From CAZLYK01 sp964563495 (GTDB lineage Bacteria > Acidobacteriota > Blastocatellia > RBC074), in the NCBI GenBank assembly GCA_964563495.1, contig CAZLYK010000006.1:1-64000 (forward strand): a DNA stretch of 64,000 bases, in the 5' to 3' direction. A program made the translations under genes and the position numbers. Position 1 is the stretch's first letter. Each line of letters opens with the position of its first letter. The notes under the pieces were generated by a model that ran no database searches, was not told where the DNA came from, and saw nothing but the letters and a program-made list of their open reading frames with translations. Of the stretch, positions 26,749 through 36,741 are shown in pieces.

Positions 26749-29700
26749 ATGAAAACCAGAATGAAAGCGCTACCGGCGCAAGGACTGGGGTTGGGATTGC
26801 TGATCATGATCTTGATGGCAATTTCGCTCACCGGATTTGCGCAGTCAGATAACACCCAGATTTCGGGATTCATCAAGGATCAGACTGGCGCGGTCATTGC
26901 CAACGCCAAAGTCATGGCCAGGAACGAAACCAACGGCCTCGAACGTTCCGCGATCACCAACAGCGAAGGATATTACGTGATCACGCAGCTTCCGCCGGGG
27001 CTGTATACCGTGACGGCGGAAGCCAGCGGCTTCAAGCTATACAAAGAGACCAATAAGAAACTCGATCCGAATGTGCCCGCAAAACTTGACGTCTCGTTGC
27101 AACCCGGGCAGCTCAGCGAGGTCGTCAACATCACTGCTACGACTGTTGGCGTGCAGACTGAATCTGCGGCGCTGACGAAATTGATTGACGAACAGACGAT
27201 CAAAAACACTCAGCTCAATGGTCGCAACCCGCTTTTGCTGGCGGTCTTGAAACCGGGCGTGCTGGGCGGTTCGCTGGCTGGTAACAGCTTCGGTCTGACT
27301 ACCGCAGGTCTGGTCGTCAACGGCTCGCGTACCCAGGACACGTTGATCACCTTCGACGGCGCAGTCGGCGTTCGTACCCGTTCAAACGGCACCAGCATCG
27401 GTGTGGCCGACCTTGATTCGACGCAAGAAGTGCAGATTCTGACGGCCAACTACAACGCCGAATACGGTCGTTCGGCGGGCGGTCAGGTTCGGATCGTGAC
27501 CAAGGGTGGTGGTAGTGATTTTCACGGTGTGGCATATGAGTATCTGCGCAACGCGGCGCTCAATACCAACAGCTGGGATCGCAACCGGACATTTAATCCC
27601 GCCCGTCCCTGCAGCAACTCGGCGTTTTCCAAGGACAATGCCTGCCGCCCGAATCCGTTCCGTTATAACCAGTTCGGTTTTAACCTCAATGGCCCGGTCT
27701 GGATTCCCGGCCTCGAGTTCAATAAAGACCGCAACAAGCTTTTCTGGCTCTACAGCATGGAGTGGGTCAAGGTTCGTGGAACCGGAAACAACGTGACGCG
27801 CGTGCCGACGGCGAGGATGCGCGCCGGCGATTTCAGCGAGCTCTTTCCGGGCGGCCCGAACTACATCGCGGCGCTCGGAGTCAACCGTTTCGTCAAAGAC
27901 CCGCTCAAGACCGGCGCCTGCAATGCGACCGATCAGACGGCTTGCTTCAACGACGGCGGCATCATTAACAAAATTCCGGCCAACCGTTTGAGCCCGAATG
28001 GCCTGGCGTTGTTGAAAGCTTTCCCTGATCCGGTTGCCGGTTTCTATTCGAGCGGTTCGAACTTCTTCCAGAGCCGTCCGACGCTGACCAACCAGCGCAA
28101 AGAGAACGTCAATATTGACTATCTGCCGAATGAGAAGCACCAGATCAAAGGCCGCCTGGCTCTCTATCACTTCGTTGACGTGAGCGCCTTCCGCGGTGCG
28201 ACCGATCGCGCGCCGCAGATCATCACCCGCCCCAACCAGACGCTCTCGATCGGCTGGACGTGGACGGTCTCGCCGACCTGGATCAGCGAAACCTTGGTGG
28301 CGGGCAGTCGCGATCAGGTCGACATCGCCGTTGACACGCGCGGCGATCGTTACAAACGCAGCAACTACGGGATCAACTACCCGTACATCTTCAGCTCGCC
28401 GAAGGAGATTCAGGACAAGATCCCGACGGTCGACGGTCTGGACATTTTCGGCAGCCTGGACGGCGGCCCGTATCCGTCGAGTTCGACCGGCCCGATCTAC
28501 CAGATCAACAACAACTGGACGAATATTCGCGGTAACCACACGATTAAATTCGGCGGCTACTTCGAGCGCGCCGGCCAAAACGACTTCGACCAGATCAACG
28601 TCTCCGGTACGCCGGGCGGCACGAACAATCAGAATGGCCGTTTCGTCTTTTCCAACTCCTCTTCGGATGGAAAAACGGGCGTCGCCGCCGCCAACGCAGC
28701 CCTCGGGCTGTTCGACACCTATGCCGAGATCGGCGACCGTTCATATACACCCTATCGCGGCCACATGTTCGAGTGGTTCGTTCAGGACTCCTGGAAAGCC
28801 ACTTCGAAACTGCGTTTGGAAGCGGGGCTGCGCCAGAGCATCATTCAGCCGTATTACAGCCTCTGGCGTAACATGGTCGTCTTTGACTCCAAGTATTACG
28901 ACCCGACGAAGGCTGTCACGGTTGATCCGAGGACCGGGTTTATCACATCGAGCGGGACCAATCTGCAGTCGCTTTACAACGGTCTGGTCATTCCCGGCGA
29001 CGGGTGGCCTGATTCGTCGAAAGGCCCGGGTCGCGTGGCGATTTCGACGACCGGCCAATTCGATTTCCTTTTCCGTGGCGAAGGCAAATCGTTCTCGGAA
29101 ATTCATAAGAACAATTTCCAACCGCGTGTCGGGCTGGCCTATGCGCTCAATGACAAGAACGTGATTCGTGCGGGCGCCGGCCGCTTTATGACGCGCCTGG
29201 GCGTGAGCGATTCGGTCTTCCTTGGCGGCAACCCGCCGCTGCAGCCGACCGTTTCCGTGACCAATGGCAGCGTCGATAACCCCGGCGGCAAACCCGGCAA
29301 CGTCTTTACACTGCAGATCACGTCACAGGACAAGATCTTCAAGAATCCTGAAGCCTGGACCTGGAACGGGACCTTCGAACGCGAGCTTGGTTTCTCGACC
29401 AAACTTGAAGTCAGCTATGTCGGCCGTCGCGGTCTGCACGCGCAGCGCGAACGCAACATCAATCAGCTGCCGGTCGGCACTTGCCCGCTGGGTGTAGGCT
29501 GTCCGCTGATCAATCCCGCCGACGCCACGCAGGGGCGCTACAACCCCGATGCGCTGCGTCCGTATAAGGGTTTCAACATCATCCGCGTGACCAACAACGA
29601 TGCGAACTCGATGTACCACAGCTTCCAGATCGGTCTGGATCGTCGTTTCACCAAGGGGCTGAGCTACAGCTTCGCCTATACGCTGTCGAAGTCACAGGAT

Positions 29701-30342
29701 GACGGTTCGGCGCAGCGCGACGTCGTCCCCAACGCGTTCGACGTTCACAACCTGTGGGGGCCGTCGACTTTTGACCGCCGCCATCAGGTGGTTCTCAGCT
29801 TCGCTTACCAACTGCCGTTCTTCAACGATCAGTCCAGTCTGACCGGCAAACTGTTGGGCGGGTGGATCATCAGCGGCGTCTCGCAGATGGCGACCGGCAA
29901 CCCGATCTCGATCGGAACCGGCGACGATTTTGCGGGCGTTGGCCCCGGCAGCGGCGCTCAACTCTGGATCTTCACGAAGGCTCCTGAAATCAAGGGCCAG
30001 TACGCGAATAACAATGCAGACGCCGCTTACTGGTTCTATCCGTTCAATGGGGACGGCTCGGCGATCTTCACCAGACCGGCGGCGGGTACGATCTCGGCGC
30101 AGAAGGGACGTGGCCTCTTCTACAACGTGGGATTCCAGAATCACAATCTGCGTGTGACCAAGGAATTCCGGATCAAGGAGAGCCACTCCATCCAATTCGT
30201 GGCGGAGGCCTTCAACTGGTTGAACCACCCGAACTGGAGCGGCCCGGATACCAATCCGAACAACCTGACCACCACCTTCGGCAAGGTCACCACCAAAAGC
30301 GGCGAACGTCAGGTTCAGCTCGCGCTTCGCTATCAGTTCTAA
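26749..30342 (+). CDS. Oar-like TonB-dependent receptor with carboxypeptidase-regulatory domain
   Basis: The 1197-residue outer-membrane receptor has a signal peptide (LLIMILMAISLTGFAQ), a CarboxypepD_reg domain (ISGFIKDQTGAVIANAKV to about residue 110), a plug (KLIDEQTIKNTQLNGRNPLL, LVVNGSRTQDTLITFDG, EYGRSAGGQVRIVTKGG) and a large barrel ending QLALRYQF. GGAAGGGAAG precedes the ATG. It is a paralogue-type relative of the receptor at 3381 but clearly divergent in the barrel. No uptake enzymes or regulator lie beside it, so the substrate is open. A good promoter precedes it and a strong terminator follows. Confidence 0.92.
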   Translation: MKTRMKALPAQGLGLGLLIMILMAISLTGFAQSDNTQISGFIKDQTGAVIANAKVMARNETNGLERSAITNSEGYYVITQLPPGLYTVTAEASGFKLYKETNKKLDPNVPAKLDVSLQPGQLSEVVNITATTVGVQTESAALTKLIDEQTIKNTQLNGRNPLLLAVLKPGVLGGSLAGNSFGLTTAGLVVNGSRTQDTLITFDGAVGVRTRSNGTSIGVADLDSTQEVQILTANYNAEYGRSAGGQVRIVTKGGGSDFHGVAYEYLRNAALNTNSWDRNRTFNPARPCSNSAFSKDNACRPNPFRYNQFGFNLNGPVWIPGLEFNKDRNKLFWLYSMEWVKVRGTGNNVTRVPTARMRAGDFSELFPGGPNYIAALGVNRFVKDPLKTGACNATDQTACFNDGGIINKIPANRLSPNGLALLKAFPDPVAGFYSSGSNFFQSRPTLTNQRKENVNIDYLPNEKHQIKGRLALYHFVDVSAFRGATDRAPQIITRPNQTLSIGWTWTVSPTWISETLVAGSRDQVDIAVDTRGDRYKRSNYGINYPYIFSSPKEIQDKIPTVDGLDIFGSLDGGPYPSSSTGPIYQINNNWTNIRGNHTIKFGGYFERAGQNDFDQINVSGTPGGTNNQNGRFVFSNSSSDGKTGVAAANAALGLFDTYAEIGDRSYTPYRGHMFEWFVQDSWKATSKLRLEAGLRQSIIQPYYSLWRNMVVFDSKYYDPTKAVTVDPRTGFITSSGTNLQSLYNGLVIPGDGWPDSSKGPGRVAISTTGQFDFLFRGEGKSFSEIHKNNFQPRVGLAYALNDKNVIRAGAGRFMTRLGVSDSVFLGGNPPLQPTVSVTNGSVDNPGGKPGNVFTLQITSQDKIFKNPEAWTWNGTFERELGFSTKLEVSYVGRRGLHAQRERNINQLPVGTCPLGVGCPLINPADATQGRYNPDALRPYKGFNIIRVTNNDANSMYHSFQIGLDRRFTKGLSYSFAYTLSKSQDDGSAQRDVVPNAFDVHNLWGPSTFDRRHQVVLSFAYQLPFFNDQSSLTGKLLGGWIISGVSQMATGNPISIGTGDDFAGVGPGSGAQLWIFTKAPEIKGQYANNNADAAYWFYPFNGDGSAIFTRPAAGTISAQKGRGLFYNVGFQNHNLRVTKEFRIKESHSIQFVAEAFNWLNHPNWSGPDTNPNNLTTTFGKVTTKSGERQVQLALRYQF

Positions 30343-30368
30343 CTTTTTGCCTCTCCAGGCAATTTCAA

Positions 30369-30404
30369 AGCCCGCTCGGAATTCCTATCCGAGCGGGCTT
30401 TTTT
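30369..30404 (+). terminator. Rho-independent terminator after the Oar-type receptor
   Basis: AGCCCGCTCGGA (30369-30380) pairs perfectly with TCCGAGCGGGCT (30388-30399), followed by TTTTT. Confidence 0.93.
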
Positions 30405-30489
30405 AATGGACAGGGTTGACCGGGTTGGTTCAAGATTGAACCGGATATCCCGTTCCTGCCTATCCCGTCATTTCGGAAGGAGGCGATAG

Positions 30490-31143
30490 ATGAGACTTGC
30501 AATTGGCAGCATCGTTCAGGCGGTGACAATCTCGTTCATTGTCTCGTCCACTGCTCCGGCTCAATCGGTATCTGCGCCGGATAAGCCGCCGATCGAGATT
30601 CTCGGCTTCAAGATCGGCTCTGACTATTACCCGATGCTCGACAGCAAGAGCTCGATCACGACAGCCGACAATCCGGATTTCCCCAGGACCGACGCGGAGA
30701 ATACAGCCAGGCGCCGGAGGAGCGTGCAGGTGGACGATACCAAATCGCGTGGCAAGCTGAGATCTGAAATCAGGATCATCGATCAGGCGGAGTGGGTCCA
30801 GGTGAATATCAGAAATACCGGCGATAAGGCGATCAGGGTCATCGATTGGGATTTTGCCTTTCCGCGATATGTCGATCGCAAGCTGGAATTGCGCTTCGAC
30901 GTAGTCTCGAGGATCGAGGTTAAGCCCGGCGGCAGGAAGACTCTCAAACAGCCTTTGCCACACGGAGCTACGCGCTGCAAGACCATGACCGTCGGCGCTG
31001 CAGAGATCCAGTCCGCCAAGCCCAGTACATTCGAAGCGGTTTGCGGCCCCGGCGTCCACGATCCATCTAACCTCAAGCAGGAGAGCGTGATCATCAAACG
31101 GATCGAGTATCAGGACGGCTCGGTCTGGAATAGACAGGATTAA
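30490..31143 (+). CDS. Secreted protein of unknown function with NRQD tail
   Basis: The 217-residue protein has a signal peptide (about 1-25, ending TAPAQ) and a predicted beta-rich domain. A perfect GGAGG lies upstream of the ATG. The middle part (VQVNIRNTGDKAIRVIDWDF, FDVVSRIEVKPGGRKTL) resembles a generic immunoglobulin-like or DUF-type envelope fold; two cysteines (in ATRCKTMTV and AVCGPG) could form a disulfide. I cannot assign a family. The last four residues and the stop are repeat-derived. It stands alone between a terminator and a composite repeat. Confidence 0.7.
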   Translation: MRLAIGSIVQAVTISFIVSSTAPAQSVSAPDKPPIEILGFKIGSDYYPMLDSKSSITTADNPDFPRTDAENTARRRRSVQVDDTKSRGKLRSEIRIIDQAEWVQVNIRNTGDKAIRVIDWDFAFPRYVDRKLELRFDVVSRIEVKPGGRKTLKQPLPHGATRCKTMTVGAAEIQSAKPSTFEAVCGPGVHDPSNLKQESVIIKRIEYQDGSVWNRQD

Positions 31144-31352
31144 CAGGATTTCACCGGATTATAGCAATTTTCACATTTGTGCGGCCGCGTCCTCGCGGCC
31201 GCACAAATGTGAAAATTGCTGCTGCAGGGAAAGCATTGATCGATGACCAATGCTATCAACGCGGTTTCAGTTTCGTGCATCCTGTCAGTCGCCCTCCCTA
31301 ACGGTCGTGCGTCTGACAGGATGCACGAAACTGAAAGCCGCTGTAATCCTGT
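31130..31352. repeat. Composite three-hairpin element bounded by CAGGATT arms (copy 1)
   Basis: AATAGACAGGATTAACAGG leads into palindrome A, a perfect 27-bp inverted repeat (31163-31189 with 31194-31220, loop TCCT). A 40-base spacer follows with an inner AGCATTG/CAATGCT hairpin, then palindrome B (31261-31288 with 31313-31341), and the closing arm TAATCCTGTCTATT. An inverted second copy lies at 46787-47012. There is no open reading frame inside. Confidence 0.92.
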
Positions 31353-33731
31353 CTATTTTTCTCCGCCGATCCGAATTCGCATTCCGCCAGAAAAATTGAG
31401 TCGATAGGCTCGATATCCCAGCACTTCCTGGAAATCCTGGTTGAGCAGGTTTTCGATTCTGAGGAAGATCGTCAAACGCGAATTCACGCGATAACTGCCG
31501 GCGAGATCGAGTTTGGCGTAGCCGCCGTTATAGATCGGCCGCCCGCCGGCGTCGAAGCGGGTGAAGAGCACCGGGTCGAGATCGCGGCGCTTTCCGCTGA
31601 AGAATCCATCCAGATTGAGATCCCATTTATTTCCGAGCAGTGTGAGGTTGATCGAGCCCGAATGGCGGGGCCGGCGCAAGAGTGGAAGCGCCACTTCGCG
31701 ATTCGGGACCAGAGTATTGGTGTTGAAATCGATGACCTCGGCCGCCGAAACGAGCTTGGTTTTGAGAAAGGTGTAATTTCCGCTGAAGATGACTCTGTGG
31801 CCGGGGCGGGCGGTGGCCGCGATCTCATAGCCATAGCTGCGGCTGCGATCGTTATTAATAAAGTGCGTCAGACGGCCATCGGCGAGTTTGACGGGGCCGC
31901 CAAAGGTTGATGGTTCGGCGACGAAGGCGATCTGGTCGCGGAAGTGGTTGTCGAAATAGGTGATCTCGACTCGATAGCGATCTCTCATGAAGAACTGATC
32001 GATGCCGATGTCGAAGCTGCGCGACCGTTCGGGCTTCAAACCCGGATTGCCCAGGAAGAACGGGTTCGGGCTGAAGGCTTCGATCAGTGTCGGGGCCTTG
32101 ATGCCCTCGCCGTAATTGACGCGCAGGCGCGTCGGGCCCCTGCGGCTTTGAATGCCGCTCTGCCTGACCACCCAGGTCAGGGAGGCTTTCGGGACGACCT
32201 GCCTGCCGAACCCGACTTCGCCCGTGTACGCAGCCGAGCCCAGCTTGCTCAGAATCTGCGCCAGGCCGGCGGGGAGATCGGCGATGTTCTTCTCCCAGCG
32301 CAATCCGGTGTTGATGAAGAGTCGCGAGCCGAGTGCAAATTGATCCTGGACGTAAATGCCGGTGTTCGTCCGCTCGGAGGCGACTCGATTGATTCCGGCA
32401 AAACCATTATCGAAGACGGCCGACTCCTGCTCGTAATCGATGCCGGCCGAAATAAAATGCCCACTCTCGATGATGTAATCGCTCTGGTAGCGCACCCCCC
32501 GGCGGCGCTGGTGGTTATTGAAGTTCGAGGAGAAATCGTTAAAGGCGGAGAAGGTGTCGACCGGGGTGCCGGGTCTTGACAGATCCTGAGCGACCGGATC
32601 GAAGCTGTTTTGATTGTTCTCGGAAAAGGCGAAGGTCAAACTCTGGCGCCAGTATTTGGTCGTCTGGTCTTCGAGGCGCGCTCCGAGGGCGATCCGCTTA
32701 CGCTCGATCCGCTCATCCGGATCCGGAAACAGGAACGCGGTCGCGCCCGGGACGCCGGCGCCCGATGTCTCATTTCTGGTGGTCAGGCGAAGCTGGGTGC
32801 GCTCATTGAAGCGATACCCCAGATTGGCCGTCGCGATCCGGTTTTGATAATCGTCGTTGCGGTCGCGGCCATCGGTGCGTAGATGGGTGAAGCCGGCCGA
32901 GTAGTCGAACGATTTGTAGAGCCCGGAGAGCCGGGCGAACTGGCGATTGAAAGCGAAGCTGCCGCCCTCGCCCGTAAATTCGAATTCAGGGGTCGAAGAG
33001 ACCCCGCGACGGGTGAAGAACTGGAGCACACCCGAGATCGCGTCTGAGCCGTAAATCGCGCTTTGTGCGCCACGGACGAGCTCGACCTGGGCGGCGTTAT
33101 CGGTTGTCAGGTCGGCCAGATCGAAAGATCCTCCGGCGTCGTTGGCCGGAACCCCATCGATCAGGACCTTGGTGTAATCGGACTCGCCGCCCCGCAGAAA
33201 GAGCGAGGCGACTCCACCGCGCCGCGCCGTCTGAACCACAGTCACACCGGGTGAAGCGCGCAGTGCGTCGAAGACGGAGATTCGCTGGGCGCGCAGAAGA
33301 TCCGCGCCCGAAGCAACAAAGGCGCTCATCGAGGTTTCGCTCAGACGCGAATCGGTCCGCGTCGCCGAGACGATCAGTCGATCTTCGATCGCCGAAAAAT
33401 TGAGAGTCACGATTCCCGCCAGATCACGACCGGCTTCGACCTTGACCGGTTGTGCGCCTCCAGTTTGGGTCAAGCCCGCGGCCTCGACCGAGATCGAGTA
33501 TTCGCCGGGTTTCAAATCGACGAAATAGAATTCGCCACGCTCGTTGGTGCGCGTTTCGCGAACGGCCACACGATTGAGTAAGAGCAGCACGACGCGCGCG
33601 TCGCGAATTACTCCGCCTCTGGGATCGGTCACGACCCCTCGGATCGACCCGGTCGTCCCCTGAGCCAGAGCGCTCAGAGACAGGATGCAGATCAAGGTCA
33701 GGCTTGCCAGCGATCTGATGATTGAATTCAT
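31353..33731 (-). CDS. btuB: TonB-dependent outer-membrane receptor, probable cobalamin receptor
   Basis: The 792-residue protein has a signal peptide (ending LSALAQ), an N-terminal carboxypeptidase-regulatory domain (IRGVVTDPRGGVIRDARV), a plug with the TonB-box region before SAFVASGADLLRAQRI and the plug signatures GGVASLFLRGGESDYTKVLI and AQVELVRGAQSAIYGSDAI, then a barrel of BtuB/Cir-like length. It is the last gene of a leftward run btuF-btuC-btuD preceded by a cobalamin riboswitch, which assigns it to vitamin B12 import across the outer membrane. Classical BtuB lacks the extra N-terminal sandwich. The C-terminus ends GGEK rather than in an aromatic residue. Confidence 0.85.
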   Translation of the reverse strand: MNSIIRSLASLTLICILSLSALAQGTTGSIRGVVTDPRGGVIRDARVVLLLLNRVAVRETRTNERGEFYFVDLKPGEYSISVEAAGLTQTGGAQPVKVEAGRDLAGIVTLNFSAIEDRLIVSATRTDSRLSETSMSAFVASGADLLRAQRISVFDALRASPGVTVVQTARRGGVASLFLRGGESDYTKVLIDGVPANDAGGSFDLADLTTDNAAQVELVRGAQSAIYGSDAISGVLQFFTRRGVSSTPEFEFTGEGGSFAFNRQFARLSGLYKSFDYSAGFTHLRTDGRDRNDDYQNRIATANLGYRFNERTQLRLTTRNETSGAGVPGATAFLFPDPDERIERKRIALGARLEDQTTKYWRQSLTFAFSENNQNSFDPVAQDLSRPGTPVDTFSAFNDFSSNFNNHQRRRGVRYQSDYIIESGHFISAGIDYEQESAVFDNGFAGINRVASERTNTGIYVQDQFALGSRLFINTGLRWEKNIADLPAGLAQILSKLGSAAYTGEVGFGRQVVPKASLTWVVRQSGIQSRRGPTRLRVNYGEGIKAPTLIEAFSPNPFFLGNPGLKPERSRSFDIGIDQFFMRDRYRVEITYFDNHFRDQIAFVAEPSTFGGPVKLADGRLTHFINNDRSRSYGYEIAATARPGHRVIFSGNYTFLKTKLVSAAEVIDFNTNTLVPNREVALPLLRRPRHSGSINLTLLGNKWDLNLDGFFSGKRRDLDPVLFTRFDAGGRPIYNGGYAKLDLAGSYRVNSRLTIFLRIENLLNQDFQEVLGYRAYRLNFSGGMRIRIGGEK

Positions 33732-33837
33732 GAGTAATACTCCAGATGGTTAGTGGCTTTTGCGGGGGGCGGTAGACGCGGGGCCGGGAATCTACGACGC
33801 CAATGTTAGTGTAAAAACGAAATCCTTCAAAATGTTT

Positions 33838-34617
33838 TTAGAATGCATGTGAAACTCTTGGATTTCCGCTTTGCGGGTGACGGTCGACCAGGAGCGGGGT
33901 ATGAAAGACACGGCTCAATAGATCAGCCGTCAGCGCCTTGCGCGGCTCATGACAGATGATCAACTTTCCGTCTCTCAGAAGCGCCACCCGATCGGCGAAC
34001 TCCGCCGCCAGGTTGAGCTCGTGGGTCACGACCAGGGCTCCGATCCGTCTCTCCCTGGTCAATTGGCGGACGAAGTTGAGGAGGGAGATCTGGTGCTCGA
34101 TGTCGGCGTTAGCCGTCGGCTCGTCGAGCAGAAGCAGTCTCGGCTCCTGCGCCAGGGCGCGGGCGAGCACGACTCGCTGGCGTTCCCCCGACGAAAGCTC
34201 GTTGAATTTTCGGTTAGAGAACTGGATGGAGTCGGTATCGGCAAGGGCCTTGGCTGCGATCTCGAGATCGCGGGGCGAATCGAAGCCGAGCGCGCTGACG
34301 TGCGCGAACCTTCCGGTCAGGACGTACTCGATCGCGGTCAAAGGGAACCGCACCTCGACGGCTTGTGCGACAACCGCTATTCTGCGCGCCGCCTCCCGGC
34401 GCGAAAAACCGGTGACCGGCTTGCCTTCAAAGAGCGCTTCGCCGCGCTGTGGCTTCAACGCCCCGTGTGCGATGCCGAGCAGCGTCGATTTACCGCTGCC
34501 GTTCGGTCCGACCAGCGCGACGATCTCGCCGGCCAGCACTTCGAGCGTGACTCCGGCGATCGCTTCCCGGCGGTCACTGTCGTGATAGCGAAAATGTATC
34601 TCGCGCAGTTCAAGCAT
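33838..34617 (-). CDS. btuD: ABC transporter ATPase, cobalamin/iron-siderophore type
   Basis: The 259-residue ATPase carries Walker A GPNGSGKST (residues 37-45), a Q-loop region, the signature LSSGERQRV, Walker B LLLLDEPT and a switch histidine in VVTHELN. It belongs to the FepC/BtuD group. Its start overlaps the end of the permease gene by eight bases. The riboswitch upstream and the btuB gene downstream point to vitamin B12 as the substrate. It acts on the cytoplasmic face of the inner membrane. Confidence 0.9.
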   Translation of the reverse strand: MLELREIHFRYHDSDRREAIAGVTLEVLAGEIVALVGPNGSGKSTLLGIAHGALKPQRGEALFEGKPVTGFSRREAARRIAVVAQAVEVRFPLTAIEYVLTGRFAHVSALGFDSPRDLEIAAKALADTDSIQFSNRKFNELSSGERQRVVLARALAQEPRLLLLDEPTANADIEHQISLLNFVRQLTRERRIGALVVTHELNLAAEFADRVALLRDGKLIICHEPRKALTADLLSRVFHTPLLVDRHPQSGNPRVSHAF

Positions 34618-35686
34618 AATTCTTCCTGCCTTTGATCAGCAGGTAAACGAAGATAGGAGCACCGATCAGTGCGGTGATCGCTCCTGTCGGCAGTTCGCGC
34701 GGTGCAATCGCCGTGCGGGCTATCGCGTCCGCGATCAGGACAAGCAATCCGCCGGCCAGGGCGCCGGCTGGGATGACCAGGCGATTGTCGGTCCCGGCAG
34801 TCAGCCTGACCAGGTGGGGCACGACCAGTCCGACATAGCCGATCGCGCCGCCGGCGGAGACCGCCGCGCCGGTGAGCAGGGAAGCCGTCAGATAGACGAT
34901 CCAGCGGACTCGGGCTGTTTCGACGCCGAGCGCGAATGCATCGCGTTCGCCGATCATGATCAGGTTGAGCGCGCGGGATTGTGTGATCAGGATGATTCCG
35001 CCGATCAGCGTCGCCAGGGCGACGAAAACGAGTCCCTCGATCGTACCGTTCGACAAATCACCGAGCAGCCAGAGCGTGATGCTGCGGAGCCTCAGGTTAT
35101 CCGCCAGGGCAGTCAGCAAGACGATGACCGAAGAGAGAAAAGTAGACATGACTATTCCCGCCAGGACCAGCTGCGTCGAATCTCCCTCCCGCCGTCCGAG
35201 CCGGTAAACAACCAAGGTTGCCGCGGCCGCCCCGATAAACCCGAATAACGGGCGACTGAAGGCGAGCCCGGAAGCAAAAATCAAAGCCAGGATCGAGCCG
35301 ACCGCCGCGCCGCCCGAGACTCCCAGGACATAAGGGTCGGCCAGCGGATTGCGAAGCAGCGCTTGAAAGGCCGCGCCCGCGATAGCCAGAGAGGCGCCGA
35401 CCCCAAGCGACAAGGCGATTCGCGGCAATCGCAGGCTGAAGATGATCACTTCCTCCTCGCGCGAGATGGTCAGGGGCGACCCGATCATTTTCGACCAGAG
35501 AGCGAAGAGGATTCGGCCGCTCGCGATCTTTTCGCTCCCGATCGAGAGCGCCAGCAGTGACGCCGCCAGAACCGCCAGGCCGAGCAGAATAAAGACGATC
35601 AGCGCGCGGCGCCCGGTCAGGTAGGTGGTGACGGCCGCGGCCGGCCCGGGCTTTGTTGTCTGCTCAATCAGAATTTCGCTCTTCAC
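34610..35686 (-). CDS. btuC: FecCD/BtuC-family ABC permease
   Basis: The 358-residue protein has about ten membrane helices and the FecCD signatures LRLPRIALSLGVGASLAIAG, NPLADPYVLGVSGGAA, GYVGLVVPHLVRL and RELPTGAITALIGAPIF. The length is typical. It forms the inner-membrane channel of the B12 importer with BtuD. It overlaps btuF upstream by four bases (ATGA type) and btuD downstream by eight, so the operon is tightly coupled. Confidence 0.93.
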   Translation of the reverse strand: MKSEILIEQTTKPGPAAAVTTYLTGRRALIVFILLGLAVLAASLLALSIGSEKIASGRILFALWSKMIGSPLTISREEEVIIFSLRLPRIALSLGVGASLAIAGAAFQALLRNPLADPYVLGVSGGAAVGSILALIFASGLAFSRPLFGFIGAAAATLVVYRLGRREGDSTQLVLAGIVMSTFLSSVIVLLTALADNLRLRSITLWLLGDLSNGTIEGLVFVALATLIGGIILITQSRALNLIMIGERDAFALGVETARVRWIVYLTASLLTGAAVSAGGAIGYVGLVVPHLVRLTAGTDNRLVIPAGALAGGLLVLIADAIARTAIAPRELPTGAITALIGAPIFVYLLIKGRKNYA

Positions 35687-36588
35687 GGACTCTCTGGATG
35701 TATCCCCTGAGCCAGTTGTTCCAGACCCTCTACGATCCGAGGCCCGGGACGATCTACCCAGTCGGGGTTGACCTGGACAATGCGGTTAAAACGGATCGCC
35801 GGTGTGACGGCAAATGCGCCGCGCAGCTCCTCTTCGCTGACCAGCGCGCTGCCGTGGCTGGCCGGAACGACGATCACTTCGGGCGCTCGCGCGATGACGG
35901 TCTCGCGTGAGAACTGCGGATAATCGGCCGTCTCCTCGCCTGAAATCGACCTCCCGCCGGCGAGGGTGATCAAATCATTGATAAAAGTATTGCGGCCGGC
36001 GGTGATCAGTGGGCCGGTTTGCAAAATGTAAAAGACACTCGGTCGAGATAGATTTCTAACCCGGTTCTCGACGCCTTCGATGCGTCGCTCCATCTCACCG
36101 GCGATCGCCGCCGCTTCCTTTTCGTTTCCCGTTACCTCGCCGAGCTGGCGGATCGAGAGCGCCACTTCGCGGACGGTGCGTGGATTGGAAACGTAGACCG
36201 GGATCGAGAGCTGATCGAGGTGGCGGACCAGCTCCTCGACCTGGCTGGCGGTGGTGACGACGACCAGATCCGGTCTGAGCGCGACGATCCGTTCCAGATT
36301 CGGGTGCAGGGTATCGCCGATCTTCTCCCTGTTTTTCGCCTCTTCGGGGAAGTCGCAGTAGCTGGTCACGCCGACGATGCGGCTGCCAAGCCCGAGAGCA
36401 AAGAGGATTTCAGTCACGTTCGGCGCGAGCGAGATGATCCGCTGCGGCCTGGCCTTGATCAAAACCGTCCGCCCGATCCCATCCCGGAATGTGAGCGCCG
36501 GCTCACCCGCCGCCGGTCGCGTTTGCCGGCAACCGATCAATAGGCAGAGCGCTAATAGCCAAACCCCACGGAACCATTTATCAAGCAT
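35683..36588 (-). CDS. btuF: Periplasmic cobalamin-binding lipoprotein
   Basis: About 301 residues. The N-terminus is a lipoprotein signal with lipobox LLIGC. Two helical-backbone-type lobes follow, with PQRIISLAPNVTEILFALGL, IVGVTSYCDFPEEAKN, VALRPDLVVVTT and VVPASHGSAL, as in BtuF and related class III binding proteins. It delivers vitamin B12 to BtuCD. The ATG at 36588 places the signal peptide correctly; a TTG four codons earlier (36600) is possible. The start lies about 20 bases from the terminator hairpin of the cobalamin riboswitch, so expression is directly under riboswitch control. Confidence 0.9.
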   Translation of the reverse strand: MLDKWFRGVWLLALCLLIGCRQTRPAAGEPALTFRDGIGRTVLIKARPQRIISLAPNVTEILFALGLGSRIVGVTSYCDFPEEAKNREKIGDTLHPNLERIVALRPDLVVVTTASQVEELVRHLDQLSIPVYVSNPRTVREVALSIRQLGEVTGNEKEAAAIAGEMERRIEGVENRVRNLSRPSVFYILQTGPLITAGRNTFINDLITLAGGRSISGEETADYPQFSRETVIARAPEVIVVPASHGSALVSEEELRGAFAVTPAIRFNRIVQVNPDWVDRPGPRIVEGLEQLAQGIHPESP

Positions 36589-36604
36589 TTGGTCATCCAA
36601 ATGA

Positions 36605-36649
36605 CGAAAGCCCCAGACGCTCAGGTTGAAAGTTGAGCGTCTGGGGCTT
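36605..36649 (-). terminator. Riboswitch expression-platform terminator
   Basis: Leftward RNA: a 16-base stem (36634-36649 pairing with 36608-36623) around a ten-base loop, followed by TTTC. It lies between the cobalamin aptamer and btuF. Nine of the ten loop bases (36624-36632) are exactly complementary to 36717-36725 just downstream of the aptamer P1 stem. Confidence 0.85.
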
Positions 36650-36741
36650 CCCGGAAATCAAAAGGCAAGAAGGCTCGCCGCGGGGAGTTCAATCCCCGGG
36701 TTCACTCCGCCGCACCCTTTCAACCGAAGAGTCGTCGAAAA

